42,796 nucleotides of DNA, taken from Galbitalea sp. SE-J8. GTDB taxonomy: Bacteria > Actinomycetota > Actinomycetes > Actinomycetales > Microbacteriaceae. Shown here in pieces: positions 1 through 7,941 of this stretch; the stretch's first letter is position 1, and each line of letters begins with the position of its first letter. Both the position numbers and the translations under genes were made by a program. Location of the stretch: the NCBI RefSeq assembly GCF_030345695.1, contig NZ_JAUASV010000025.1, positions 1 to 42,796 on the forward strand, given 5' to 3'. The notes under the pieces are model-generated. The model was not told the DNA's origin. It ran no database searches and saw only the letters and a list, made by a program, of their open reading frames with translations.

Positions 1-1
1 G

Positions 2-532
2 GGCGGCGCTGGCGGTGGCGCGGATGGCGCGGGCGGCCCGGGCGGCGGCGCGGGCGGCGCGGGCGGCCCGGACGGTGCGGGCGGCGGCGCGGATGGCGCG
101 GGCGGCCCGGACGGTGCGTCCTCGACGACGGATGCCGCATCGCCCGTCGCATTCGGCCTGCCCGCGGCGGTCAACACCGTCACCTGGGCGGCGATCTCGC
201 CCCCGCGCGGCGGGTGGACGCCGGTCGGATCGCTCGAGCCGGGCGTGCTCGACCGGGTCGCCCGTGGCGGCATCGAGCAGATCGCGGCGGCGGTACCGGA
301 TGCCGTGGGCGGCGCGCTCGTGCACCGCGCCCGCGCCGAGGTGTGGGGCCGTCCGCTGCGCGAGCTGGAGAGCGTGCCCGCGGGCGCCGCGTTCGCGGCG
401 CGCGCGCTCGGGTTCGTGCACGACGGCGACACCGAGGCGGTCCCGGTCTACGAGACCGGCACCTGGACGCGGCTGTCGTCCCCGCGCGGGCACGTGCTGG
501 TCAAGCGCCGGTCCTGGTCGATGTCGCGATGA
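2..532 (+). CDS. hypothetical protein, 3' part only, Gly/Ala-rich linker
   Basis: The gene enters from the left edge, so its start is not visible; 176 residues remain. The first ~40 visible residues are a Gly-Ala-Asp-Pro low-complexity stretch made of five-residue periods (GAGGP, DGAGG, GADGA), followed by a compact C-terminal domain of about 125 residues without membrane segments. I do not recognise the domain; it contains the strings ISPPRGGWTPVGSL and VLVKRRSW. Its TGA overlaps the ATG of the nucleoside hydrolase (ATGA, 529-532), so the two are translationally coupled and probably one operon. The G+C-rich linker may be a length-variable tract, since its repeats are 15 bp long and in frame. 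No function is proposed. Confidence 0.7.
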   Translation, partial: GGAGGGADGAGGPGGGAGGAGGPDGAGGGADGAGGPDGASSTTDAASPVAFGLPAAVNTVTWAAISPPRGGWTPVGSLEPGVLDRVARGGIEQIAAAVPDAVGGALVHRARAEVWGRPLRELESVPAGAAFAARALGFVHDGDTEAVPVYETGTWTRLSSPRGHVLVKRRSWSMSR

Positions 533-1482
533 CCGCGACGTCGCCCGGCGAGCCGGCCGCGCGCATCCCGCTCGTCATCGACACCGACACGGCTGCGGAC
601 GACTGCTTCGCGCTGCTCGTCGGGTTGATCGACCCGCGCGCGGACCTGCGGGCGGTGACGATCGTCGCGGGCAACGTCGGCTTCGACCAGCAGGTGCACA
701 ACGCGCTGCTCACGATGCAGCTCGCGGGCCGCCGATCGCCCGTGTTCACGGGCGCGAGACGACCGCTCGAGCGGGACTGGGTCGACGCCGTCGACGTGCA
801 CGGCGACGGCGTCGGCGGGCTGCGGCTCGCGGGGCCCGCCGAACCGGACGGGGACGACGCGGTCGGGGAACTCATCCGTCTCTCCCGGGAGCACGACGGC
901 GAGCTCGTGGTCGTCGCGATCGGCCCGCTCACGAACCTCGCGCTCGCGGTGCGACGGGATCCGGAGTTCGCGCACCGGGTGCGCCGACTCCTGGTGATGG
1001 GCGGGAGCGTCAACGCGCGCGGGAACATCACGCCCGCCGCCGAGTACAACGTCTACGTCGACCCGGAGGCGGCCGACACCGTGGTGCGTGCGGGGTTCCC
1101 GGATGTCGTGATCGTCAGCTGGGATCCGCTGACCCTGCGCGACGCGGTCTTCGACGCGGCGCGGATCGAGCGGATCGCCGAGCTCGACACCGAACTCGCC
1201 CGCTTCTTCGTGCGGGCGAACGCGGCGACGTTCGCGTTCGACGCGGCCGCGGGTCTCGGCGGCTCGACCCATCCCGACTCGCTGACCGCCGCCCTCGCTC
1301 TCGACCCGTCGCTCGCGCTCGAGACGCGACGCTACCGACTGGACGTCGAGACCGCCGGCGAGCTCACCCGCGGCGCGACGGTGTTCGACTGGCGCGCGGA
1401 CGATCCGAACGTCACGGTCGTCGAGCGCGCGGACGGCGAGCGCTTCTACGCCCACCTGCGCGGACTGCTCGCGTCGCGCTGA
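529..1482 (+). CDS. inosine/uridine-preferring nucleoside hydrolase family protein
   Basis: This 317-residue protein matches the nucleoside hydrolase family, which cleaves the N-glycosidic bond of ribonucleosides to give a base and ribose in purine and pyrimidine salvage. The N-terminal Ca2+/ribose-binding motif reads VIDTDTAADD (Asp18, Asp20, Asp24, Asp25), a variant of the usual DTDPGIDD. Further family features are VAIGPLTNLALA, the LLVMGGS segment and AEYNVYVDPEAA. Length is normal for the family. The ATG is chosen because the family starts just before the DxD motif and because it overlaps the upstream stop codon. Substrate specificity cannot be read from the sequence. Confidence 0.9.
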   Translation: MTATSPGEPAARIPLVIDTDTAADDCFALLVGLIDPRADLRAVTIVAGNVGFDQQVHNALLTMQLAGRRSPVFTGARRPLERDWVDAVDVHGDGVGGLRLAGPAEPDGDDAVGELIRLSREHDGELVVVAIGPLTNLALAVRRDPEFAHRVRRLLVMGGSVNARGNITPAAEYNVYVDPEAADTVVRAGFPDVVIVSWDPLTLRDAVFDAARIERIAELDTELARFFVRANAATFAFDAAAGLGGSTHPDSLTAALALDPSLALETRRYRLDVETAGELTRGATVFDWRADDPNVTVVERADGERFYAHLRGLLASR

Positions 1483-1545
1483 CCGGCTCGGTTCGTGGGC
1501 GTCCGGTCGAGGTGGCCGGGTTCGTGGGCGTTCGGTTGAGGCGGC

Positions 1546-2508
1546 TCAGCGCGTCGGCATCCGGCTGACGAACGCGACGACGACCGCGACCGCCCACACG
1601 CTCGACACGATGACCGAGACGAGCGCCACCCCGACGTAGGTCAGCAGCGGGCCGATTCCGCCGCGGCCGAGCCGGCGGCGCACCACGACCGTGCGGCCGA
1701 TCACGTAGACGAGCACGCCGAGGAACGCGAACGCCCACGGGAACGGGTTCACCACGCCGCGGGCCGCGAGGCGCCTCGCGTCCACGGCCGCGAGCACGAC
1801 GGCGCCGGCGTAAGCGATCAGCCCGAGGGCGACGATCGCCCAGTAGGCGGCGGGCAGCAGCGCCGCGACGGGCGGCGCGACGTACCGGTAGGCGGGGGCC
1901 AGCAGGTCGGCGGCGTAGGCGACCGGGTCCCAGAACAGGAACGGCACGACGGGCACCAGGTGCAGCAGCACGGCGAGCCAGATCGGCCAGCCGTCGACGC
2001 CCGGCGCGGCGGGGGCGCCGGGCGCGGATGCCGCAGCGGACGGGTGCCCACCCGGCGCGGCGGCCCGGTAGTGCGCCGCGCTCGGGTAGTGGGCCGCGCC
2101 CGGGTAGTGGTTCGGCGACCCGTACGGCGTGGCCCCGTACGGGGTGGCGTCGTGGGGTGCGGCTCCGTACGGGGTGGGGTCAGGCGGTGCGGGCGGCGCG
2201 GGGGTGTGCGCCCCGGGCGTGTGCGGCGCGGGCGCTGCCCCGACGGGTGCGGGCGAGGGCGACGCGGCCTGCGCTCCCTGTGGGGCGGGCGCGTGTGGGG
2301 CGGGCTCGTGCGGCCCAGTCCCGTGCGGCCCGGGCGCGTGTGGGGCGGGCGCGTGTGGCGCGGGCTCGTGCGGCGCGGGCTCGACGTCCGGCGTCGGGTC
2401 GAGCGGGAGCACGTCGTCGGTCCACGCGGTGCCGTTCCACCAGCGCTGCTGCGGTGTGCCGCTCGGGTCGTGGTACCAGCCGGCGGCGGGGGTCGGTGCG
2501 TCAGACAT
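1546..2508 (-). CDS. DUF2510 domain membrane protein with His-Pro repeats
   Basis: The 320-residue protein starts with a DUF2510 module (AGWYHDPSGTPQQRWWNGTAWTD, residues ~8-30, with the conserved Trp residues), common at the N terminus of actinobacterial membrane proteins. Residues ~39-141 are a Pro/His/Ala repeat region in five-residue periods (PHEPA, PHAPA, PHAPG). The C-terminal half holds about four hydrophobic segments (WLAVLLHLVPVVPFLF, YWAIVALGLIAYAGAVVLAA, PWAFAFLGVLVYVIG, LTYVGVALVSVIVSSVWAVAVVVA). A GAGGAG ribosome site lies just upstream of the ATG. Function is unknown. The repeat makes the periplasmic/cytosolic linker length likely to vary between strains. Confidence 0.85.
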   Translation of the reverse strand: MSDAPTPAAGWYHDPSGTPQQRWWNGTAWTDDVLPLDPTPDVEPAPHEPAPHAPAPHAPGPHGTGPHEPAPHAPAPQGAQAASPSPAPVGAAPAPHTPGAHTPAPPAPPDPTPYGAAPHDATPYGATPYGSPNHYPGAAHYPSAAHYRAAAPGGHPSAAASAPGAPAAPGVDGWPIWLAVLLHLVPVVPFLFWDPVAYAADLLAPAYRYVAPPVAALLPAAYWAIVALGLIAYAGAVVLAAVDARRLAARGVVNPFPWAFAFLGVLVYVIGRTVVVRRRLGRGGIGPLLTYVGVALVSVIVSSVWAVAVVVAFVSRMPTR

Positions 2509-2531
2509 CCGTGCTCCTCGGGTTCCCTCGG

Positions 2532-2537
2532 AGCCTA
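2532..2537 (-). promoter_or_regulatory. putative -10 box (TAGGCT) for the DUF2510 gene
   Basis: On the minus strand TAGGCT lies 23 nt before the ATG, leaving a short leader that contains the GAGGAG ribosome site. The same hexamer precedes several other genes here. No clear -35 box is seen. Confidence 0.45.
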
Positions 2538-2627
2538 CCCAGCCCGGGTCCGAGAACTCCGCGAGCGAGCCGACCGCGGTGCCGCGAGCCGACCCGGCGC
2601 CCGCGGCCCGGGTCGGCACCGCACCGC

Positions 2628-4268
2628 TCAGGGGTGCGCGGCGGCGCGTCCGGCCACGCGGCCGCTGAACAGGCAGCCGCCGAGGAACGTCCCCTCGAGC
2701 GACCGGTACCCGTGCATGCCGCCGCCGCCGAAACCGGCCGCTTCACCGGCGGCGTAGAGGCCCGCGATCGGACGTCCCGCGCCGTCGAGCACGCGCGCGT
2801 CGAGATCGGTCTGGATGCCGCCGAGGCTCTTTCGCGTGAGCACGTGCAACCGGACGGCGATGAGCGGGCCCGCCGCGGCATCCGTCAGCCGGTGCGGCTT
2901 GGCGACCCGGATGAGGCGGTCGCCGAGGTAGTGGCGCGCCTGCCGGACGGCGGTGAGCTGCGCATCCTTCGTGAACGCGTTGTCGAGCTCGCGGTCGCGC
3001 GCGGCGACCTCGGCCCGCACCCGGACCGGATCGAGCACGCCGTCCGCGATCTGGGCGAGGAGCTCGTCGAGCGTGGCGGCGACGTGGAAGTCCGCGCCCT
3101 CGCGCTTGAAGGCCTCGACCGGTTCCGTCGCGCCCCGGCCGAGGCGCTGGCGCAGCAGCTCGCGCACGCTGCGGCCGGTCAGGTCGGGGTTCTGCTCGCT
3201 GCCGGAGAGGGCGAACTCCTTCTCGACGATCGCCTGGGTGGTGATGAACCAGGAGTGGTCATGGCCCGTCGTGCGCAGGTGCTCGAGCGTGCCGAGCGTG
3301 TCGAAGCCGGGGAACAGCGGCGCGGGCAGGCGGCGGCCGGTCGCGTCGAGCCAGAGGCTCGAGGGACCGGGGAGGATGCGGATGCCGTGCCGCGCCCACA
3401 CGGGCGCGAAGTTCTCGATGCCCTCGACGTAGTGCCACATCCGGTCGCCGTTCACGAGCCGGGCGCCGGCCGCGGCGGCGATGCCGAGCATCCGGCCGTC
3501 GACGTGCGCGGGCACGCCGGACAGCATCCGCTCGGGCGGTGTGCCGAGCCGCGCCGGCCAGGCCGCGCGCACCAGGTCGTGATTGCCCCCGATGCCGCCC
3601 GAGGCCACGACGACCGCCGGGGCGCGCAACTCGAACTCGCCGATCTCGTCGCGTCCGCTCGCCTCGCCGCGCGGGACGTCATCCGGGGCGAGCACGCGCC
3701 CGCGCACGCCGACGACGCGGCCGTTGTCGACGACGAGCTCGTCCACCCGGTGCCGGAACTGCAGGCTCACGAGGCCGCGCGCGACGCCGTCGCGCACGGC
3801 GCGCTCGAACGGCTCGACGATGCCGGGACCGGTGCCCCAGGTGATGTGGAACCGCGGCACGGAGTTGCCGTGGCCGGTCGCCGTGTACCCGCCGCGCTCG
3901 GCCCAGCCGACCACGGGGAAGAAGCTCACACCGCGCTCGCGCAGCCAGGCGCGCTTCTCGCCCGCGGCGAAGTCGAGGTACGCCTCCGCCCAGCGGCGGC
4001 CCCAGTCGTCCTCGGGCCGGTCGAAGCCCGCGGAGCCGAACCAGTCCTGCCGGGCAAGCTCGAGCGAGTCGTGCACACCGAAGCGGCGCTGCTCGGGCGA
4101 GTCGACGAGGAACAGCCCGCCGAACGACCACCACGCCTGTCCGCCGAGGCTCTGCTCGGGTTCCTGGTCGAGCAGGGCGACCGACCGCCCGGCGGCGACG
4201 AGCTCGGCGGTCGCCACGAGGCCCGCGAGCCCCGCGCCGATGACGATCGCGTCGGGAGAGTTCGCCAT
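2628..4268 (-). CDS. FAD-binding dehydrogenase (fumarate reductase/ketosteroid dehydrogenase-like flavoprotein)
   Basis: This is a 546-residue soluble flavoprotein. The N terminus carries a Rossmann FAD-binding motif (VIGAGLAGLVATAEL, residues ~9-23) followed by the acidic end of strand 2 (ALLDQEPEQSLGGQ). The C terminus has the second flavin motif (GLYAAGEAAGFGGGGMHGYR, then LEGTFLGGCLFSGR) typical of the FAD_binding_2 group. It resembles the uncharacterised FAD-binding dehydrogenases related to 3-ketosteroid delta-1-dehydrogenases; the natural substrate cannot be told. AAGGAG lies just before the ATG and TATCGT (plus-strand 4294-4299) is a plausible -10 box. It appears to be a single-gene unit, since the next gene downstream has its own -10 box. 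Confidence 0.85.
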   Translation of the reverse strand: MANSPDAIVIGAGLAGLVATAELVAAGRSVALLDQEPEQSLGGQAWWSFGGLFLVDSPEQRRFGVHDSLELARQDWFGSAGFDRPEDDWGRRWAEAYLDFAAGEKRAWLRERGVSFFPVVGWAERGGYTATGHGNSVPRFHITWGTGPGIVEPFERAVRDGVARGLVSLQFRHRVDELVVDNGRVVGVRGRVLAPDDVPRGEASGRDEIGEFELRAPAVVVASGGIGGNHDLVRAAWPARLGTPPERMLSGVPAHVDGRMLGIAAAAGARLVNGDRMWHYVEGIENFAPVWARHGIRILPGPSSLWLDATGRRLPAPLFPGFDTLGTLEHLRTTGHDHSWFITTQAIVEKEFALSGSEQNPDLTGRSVRELLRQRLGRGATEPVEAFKREGADFHVAATLDELLAQIADGVLDPVRVRAEVAARDRELDNAFTKDAQLTAVRQARHYLGDRLIRVAKPHRLTDAAAGPLIAVRLHVLTRKSLGGIQTDLDARVLDGAGRPIAGLYAAGEAAGFGGGGMHGYRSLEGTFLGGCLFSGRVAGRAAAHP

Positions 4269-4334
4269 GTCGAGAGCTCCTTCGTTCGTCGCGACGATAC
4301 CCGCATCAGTTTCGTTGTCTGCCTTCTCGGCGGA

Positions 4335-4719
4335 ACGTGGCGCCGGGTCGGATCGGGCGCCGCCGTTCGGAACTCCGGAGAAATCGTTGGTGCGTTTTGA
4401 CGCGGTCCCGGAATGGCGGGGCGGACGACCGGTCGCACCCTCGTGGGTCCGGAGTTGTGAACGCGCTGACGCGGACCCGTCGCCGTGCGGTGGCCACGAG
4501 GCCGGTCAGGGACCCGGTCAGGGGTGTGTGGACGTGGCGCCGGTTCGGATCGGGCGCCGCCGTTCGGAACTCCGGAGAAATCGTTGGTGCGTTCTGACGC
4601 GGTCCCGGAGTGGCGGGGCGGACGACCGGTCGCACGCTCGTGGGTCCGGAGTTGTGAACGCGCTGACGCGGACCCGTCGCCGTGCGGTGGCCACGAGGCC
4701 GGTCAGGGACCCGGTCAGG
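4335..4719 (+). repeat. two tandem copies of a 197-bp structured intergenic element
   Basis: Copy 1 (4335-~4522) and copy 2 (4532-~4719) are nearly identical, with an offset of 197 bp and only a few substitutions. Each unit contains an outer imperfect inverted repeat (GTTCGGAACTCCGG with CCGGAGTTGTGAAC, about 12 of 14 paired). Inside it are an inner pair, GGTGCG with CGCACC, and a small hairpin, ACCC-TCGT-GGGT. No ribosome site or plausible coding frame is seen. With the following array it fills the 580-bp gap between the flavoprotein and asparaginase genes. Confidence 0.85.
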
Positions 4720-4856
4720 GACCCGGTCGGGGAACCGGTCAGGAGGCCCCGTCAGGAAGCCCCGTCGGTCAGGGCCCTGGGTCAGGGACCTGGTCAGGAA
4801 CCCGGTCAGGAGGCTCGGTCACGAAGCTCCGTCGGGCAGGAGGCCCGGTCAGTAGG
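4700..4856 (+). repeat. degenerate GGTCAGGGACCC short-period array
   Basis: The words GGTCAGGGACCC, GGTCAGGAGGCC, GTCAGGAAGCCC and relatives follow each other with an 11-13 nt spacing up to and slightly into the asparaginase stop codon. The array begins at the right end of the second 197-bp copy, which itself ends in GGTCAGGGACCC, so it probably grew from that end. It lies where the minus-strand operon should terminate. Confidence 0.65.
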
Positions 4857-5829
4857 TGTGGAAGATGCGCTGCACCTCGGCCGGGTCGCGCGTCACGGTG
4901 AGGGCGAGTGCGCCGAGCAGGCGGGCTCGCTGCGGGTTCTGATCGTCCGCCGCGACCCAGCGGTTGGCGGCATCCGCGCTCGCGCCGACGACGGTGAGCG
5001 TGCCGCTGCCGACTCGGGACGCCCGCACCACGAGCGCCCCCCGCGCCCGTGCGGCGTCGAGGGCGTCGACGAGCCGGGCCGAGACCGTGCCGTTGCCGAA
5101 GCCCGCGTGCACGATGACGTCCACGCCATCGAGCGCCTCGACGGATGCCGCGTCCAGCCCGGTGTGCGCGAACAGCACCGCGGAGCGCGGCAGCGCCTCG
5201 GGGATGCCGAACTCCGTGCGCGCGGTGTGCGGGCGGTCGACGGAGCGGTAGAACGCGACCCGGCCGTCGGTGACGACGCCGAGCGGGCCGTAGGGCGACG
5301 CGAACGCGTGCACGCCGAGGCTCGTCGTCTTGGTCACGTCGCGGGCGGTGTGCACCTCGTCGTCGAGCACGACGAGCACGCCGCGGCCGAGGGTCGCGGG
5401 GGAGACGGCGACCGTGACGGCCGCGAACAGGTTGCGCGGTCCGTCCGCGGAGAGCGCGGTCGCCGGTCGCATCGCGCCGACGAGCACGACGGGCTTCTCG
5501 GTCGACAGCACGAGGTGCAGCAGGTAGGCGGTCTCCTCGAGCGTGTCGGTGCCGTGCGTCACCACGACGCCGTCGACCCACGGGTCGTCCACGAGCTGCT
5601 GCACGCGCCGCGCGAGGTCGAGCAGCAGCGCGTCGGTCAGGTCGCTCGAGTCGAGCTGACCGAACTGCTCGCCCGAGAGGTCGGCGAGCTCGCGCAGCGC
5701 CGGAACGGAGGCGATGAGCTCGTCGACGGATGCGGTGCCCGCGCGGTAGCCGGTGGCATCCGTCGCGCTCGACGCCGATCCCGCGATCGTGCCCCCGGTC
5801 GCCAGGATGCGGATGCGGGGCAGCGTCAC
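4849..5829 (-). CDS. L-asparaginase
   Basis: This 326-residue enzyme hydrolyses L-asparagine to aspartate and ammonia. Both active-site threonine motifs are present: ILATGGTIAG near residues 9-18 and VVVTHGTDTLEETAYLL near residue 85, with VVLVGAMRPA following. There is no signal peptide, so it is likely cytosolic. The GTG start is chosen because it overlaps the TGA of the globin gene (GTGA) and places the first beta strand (PRIRILATGG) right at the N terminus. It is the last gene of the mscS-globin-asparaginase unit; the reading frame ends inside a degenerate repeat array. Confidence 0.92.
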   Translation of the reverse strand: MTLPRIRILATGGTIAGSASSATDATGYRAGTASVDELIASVPALRELADLSGEQFGQLDSSDLTDALLLDLARRVQQLVDDPWVDGVVVTHGTDTLEETAYLLHLVLSTEKPVVLVGAMRPATALSADGPRNLFAAVTVAVSPATLGRGVLVVLDDEVHTARDVTKTTSLGVHAFASPYGPLGVVTDGRVAFYRSVDRPHTARTEFGIPEALPRSAVLFAHTGLDAASVEALDGVDVIVHAGFGNGTVSARLVDALDAARARGALVVRASRVGSGTLTVVGASADAANRWVAADDQNPQRARLLGALALTVTRDPAEVQRIFHTY

Positions 5830-6263
5830 GGGGTGTTCACCATCGCGATCGCGGCGCGCTCGAGGTAGCCCCAGAGCATCGCCTCGTCCGCGGGCGCGAG
5901 GTGCAGGTCGTCGACCGCGACGCGCATGTGCGCGAGCCAGCGGTCGCGCGCGTCGGCGTCGACCCGGAACGGCAGGTGGCGCATCCGCAGTCGCGGGTGG
6001 CCGCGCTCCTCGCTGTACGTGGTCGGGCCGCCCCAGTACTGCTCGAGGAAGCCGGTGAGCCGCTGGATCGCGCCCTCGAGGTCGTGCTCCGGGTACATCG
6101 GCCGCAGCACCTCGTCGGTCGCGACGCCCTCGTAGAACCGGCGCACGAGCCGCTCGAACGTGGGGCGTCCGCCGACCTGCTGCCAGAAGTTGCCGCCGAC
6201 GGCCTCGCCGCCCGCGCCCATGCGCAGCCGCACGGGGTCGCCTCCGCCGGTGGGGATGCTCAT
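5826..6263 (-). CDS. group II truncated hemoglobin (trHbO type)
   Basis: The 145-residue protein has the truncated globin pattern: FERLVRRFYEGVATDEVLRPMY (B/C helices with Phe-Tyr), QYWGGPTTYSEERGHPRLRMRH with the proximal histidine region, and RDRWLAHM carrying the G8 tryptophan characteristic of group II. Such globins bind O2 and are linked to oxidative or nitrosative stress handling. It overlaps its upstream neighbour mscS by ATGA and its downstream neighbour by GTGA, so translation is coupled across all three. The first ~20 residues are a non-conserved Gly-rich lead. Confidence 0.9.
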   Translation of the reverse strand: MSIPTGGGDPVRLRMGAGGEAVGGNFWQQVGGRPTFERLVRRFYEGVATDEVLRPMYPEHDLEGAIQRLTGFLEQYWGGPTTYSEERGHPRLRMRHLPFRVDADARDRWLAHMRVAVDDLHLAPADEAMLWGYLERAAIAMVNTP

Positions 6264-7276
6264 TCGCTCGCCTTCCTGCTGCGCCCGCGGGCCGCGGGAG
6301 CGGCATCCGTCTCCGACCGGGCCTGGGTCGGGATCGGCTTGGTGCGCGGCGGACGGGCGCCCTTCACGCTCGCGGCGCCCTCGAAGCCGGAGAGCACGAC
6401 CGTGTTGAGGCTCGGCAGGCGCACCTCCATGTCGTCGAGCAGGCGCTTGAGGCGGGCGCGCAGCTCGCGCGCGACGTCGTCCTTCGCGCTCGCCGTGGTC
6501 TTGATCACGAGACGGATGACGACCGCCTCCGACGAGATCGACTCGATGCCCCAGATCTGCGGCTTCTCGACGATGCGGCTGACCCACTTCGGGTCGCTCG
6601 CGAGCGCGGTGGCGGTCGCGAGCATCCGCTTCTGCACGAGGTCGACGTCGGAGTCGTAGGGCACGGCGAGGTCGAGGATGACGCGGCTCCAGCCCTGCGA
6701 GAGGTTGCCGACGCGCACCATCTCGCCGTTGCGCACGTACCAGAGGGTGCCGTTGACGTCGCGCACCTGCGTGACGCGGATGCCGACCGCCTCGACGACG
6801 CCCGTCGCGAAGCCGGTGTCGACGACATCGCCGACGCCGATCTGGTCCTCGATGACGAGGAAGAGGCCGTTGAGCACGTCCTTGATGATGTTCTGCGCGC
6901 CGAAGCCGAGGCCGGCGCCGAGCGCCGCCGTGATGAGCGAGAACGCGCCGGTCGCCCCGGGCGCGAGCGTGTTGACCACGAGGATGAGCGCGACGATGAC
7001 GATCACGACCGTGACCACGCTGCTCAGCAGCGAGCCGATCGTGCGGGTGCGCTGCACGACGCGCACGGCGACGAGCGGGGACGCGGTGAGAGCGGCGGTG
7101 TCCTCGACGTTCTGCCGCGACTTCACTCCGGTCACGATGCGGCTGACCGTGACGCGGATGACGAGCTGGAGCACCAGGCGCAGCACGATCGAGATGACGA
7201 CGATCGCGACGACGCCGATCAGGGTGCCCCACGACTGCCAGAACTCGCTGTCGTAGAAACCCTTCACGGCACCCAT
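6260..7276 (-). CDS. small-conductance mechanosensitive channel (MscS family)
   Basis: The 338-residue protein has an N-terminal membrane helix (LIGVVAIVVISIVLRLVLQLVI), a second (LLSSVVTVVIVIVALILVV) and the pore-lining helix with Gly/Ala packing (ALGAGLGFGAQNIIKDVLNGLFLV). The beta domain follows (GDVVDTGFATGVVEAVGIRVTQVRDVNGTLWYVRNGEM), as in MscS family members. It vents solutes on hypo-osmotic shock. The first ATG is at 7276, but a -10 box (TACGAT, minus strand 7280-7275) sits 7 nt before an in-frame GTG at 7267. Leaderless initiation there would give 335 residues. The Lys/Arg-rich tail (~residues 315-338) is typical of actinobacterial members. Confidence 0.92.
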   Translation of the reverse strand: MGAVKGFYDSEFWQSWGTLIGVVAIVVISIVLRLVLQLVIRVTVSRIVTGVKSRQNVEDTAALTASPLVAVRVVQRTRTIGSLLSSVVTVVIVIVALILVVNTLAPGATGAFSLITAALGAGLGFGAQNIIKDVLNGLFLVIEDQIGVGDVVDTGFATGVVEAVGIRVTQVRDVNGTLWYVRNGEMVRVGNLSQGWSRVILDLAVPYDSDVDLVQKRMLATATALASDPKWVSRIVEKPQIWGIESISSEAVVIRLVIKTTASAKDDVARELRARLKRLLDDMEVRLPSLNTVVLSGFEGAASVKGARPPRTKPIPTQARSETDAAPAARGRSRKASE

Positions 7277-7280
7277 CGTA
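7275..7280 (-). promoter_or_regulatory. putative -10 box of a leaderless mscS transcript
   Basis: TACGAT on the minus strand overlaps the annotated ATG and is followed after 7 nt by GTG (7267). The same geometry recurs at five other genes in the window. Confidence 0.4.
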
Positions 7281-7308
7281 GGAGCGTCGGGGCGGGCGGC
7301 CGCGCCGA

Positions 7309-7941
7309 TCAGCCGTCGGTGCCGAGGGCGATCGCGATCGCGTGGGCGCGGTCGCGCGCCCCGAGCTTCGCGAACACGGCGTTGATGTGGCTCTTCACCG
7401 TCGACACCCCCAGGTAGAGGGTCGCGGCGATCTCGGCGTTCGTGCGTCCCGCGACGACGAGGTCGAGCACCTCCCGTTCGCGCGGCGTCAGGCTCGGCAG
7501 CGCCGGTCGCGGGGGAGCGGCGAGGCCCGCGCCGAGCAGCCGCGCGCCGACCGCGGGAGCGAGCGTCATCTGCCCGGTCGCCGCCGAGCGCACCGCCGCC
7601 TCGAGCTCGGCGCGCCCGGCGTCCTTCGTGAGGTACCCGATCGCGCCCGCGCGCAGCGCCCGCGCGATCGACTCGTCGTCGTCGTAGGTCGTGAGCACGA
7701 CGACGCGCGCCGCGGGCACGTCGGCACGGATGCGGGCGGTCGCGTCCGCGCCGTCGAGCCGCGGCATCCGCAGGTCCATGAGCACGACGTCGGGTTGCAG
7801 CTCACGCGCCGCGTCGATCGCCTCGACCCCGTCGGACGCCTGGCCGACCACCTCGATGCCGGGCAGCAGCGCGAGCACGGTCACGAGGCCGTCGCGCACG
7901 ATCGCCTGGTCATCGACGACGAGCACGCGGATGCCGCTCAC
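7309..7941 (-). CDS. NarL/LuxR-family response regulator
   Basis: The 210-residue protein has a receiver domain (VLVVDDQAIVRDGL; phospho-acceptor Asp56 in VVLMDLRMP; TTYDD and the conserved Lys in GYLTKDAG). A LuxR-type helix-turn-helix follows (LTPREREVLDLVVAGRTNAEIA ... STVKSHINAVFAKL). It starts at GTG overlapping the kinase stop codon (GTGA), the usual kinase-regulator coupling, and so is the partner of the adjacent kinase. The targets are not visible; the ABC exporter genes just upstream in the same direction are a reasonable guess by context. Confidence 0.93.
   Translation of the reverse strand: MSGIRVLVVDDQAIVRDGLVTVLALLPGIEVVGQASDGVEAIDAARELQPDVVLMDLRMPRLDGADATARIRADVPAARVVVLTTYDDDESIARALRAGAIGYLTKDAGRAELEAAVRSAATGQMTLAPAVGARLLGAGLAAPPRPALPSLTPREREVLDLVVAGRTNAEIAATLYLGVSTVKSHINAVFAKLGARDRAHAIAIALGTDG

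Noticed and set aside
2028-4400. A 790-codon plus-strand open frame over the flavoprotein gene
   Set aside because: It is antisense to a gene with clear FAD motifs, is Arg/Ala-rich as expected of GC-rich shadow frames, and has no domain or ribosome site.
4337-4597. Similar short proteins read from both 197-bp units
   Set aside because: The similarity follows from the DNA duplication; the Arg-rich frames have no ribosome site, and differences do not favour synonymous changes.
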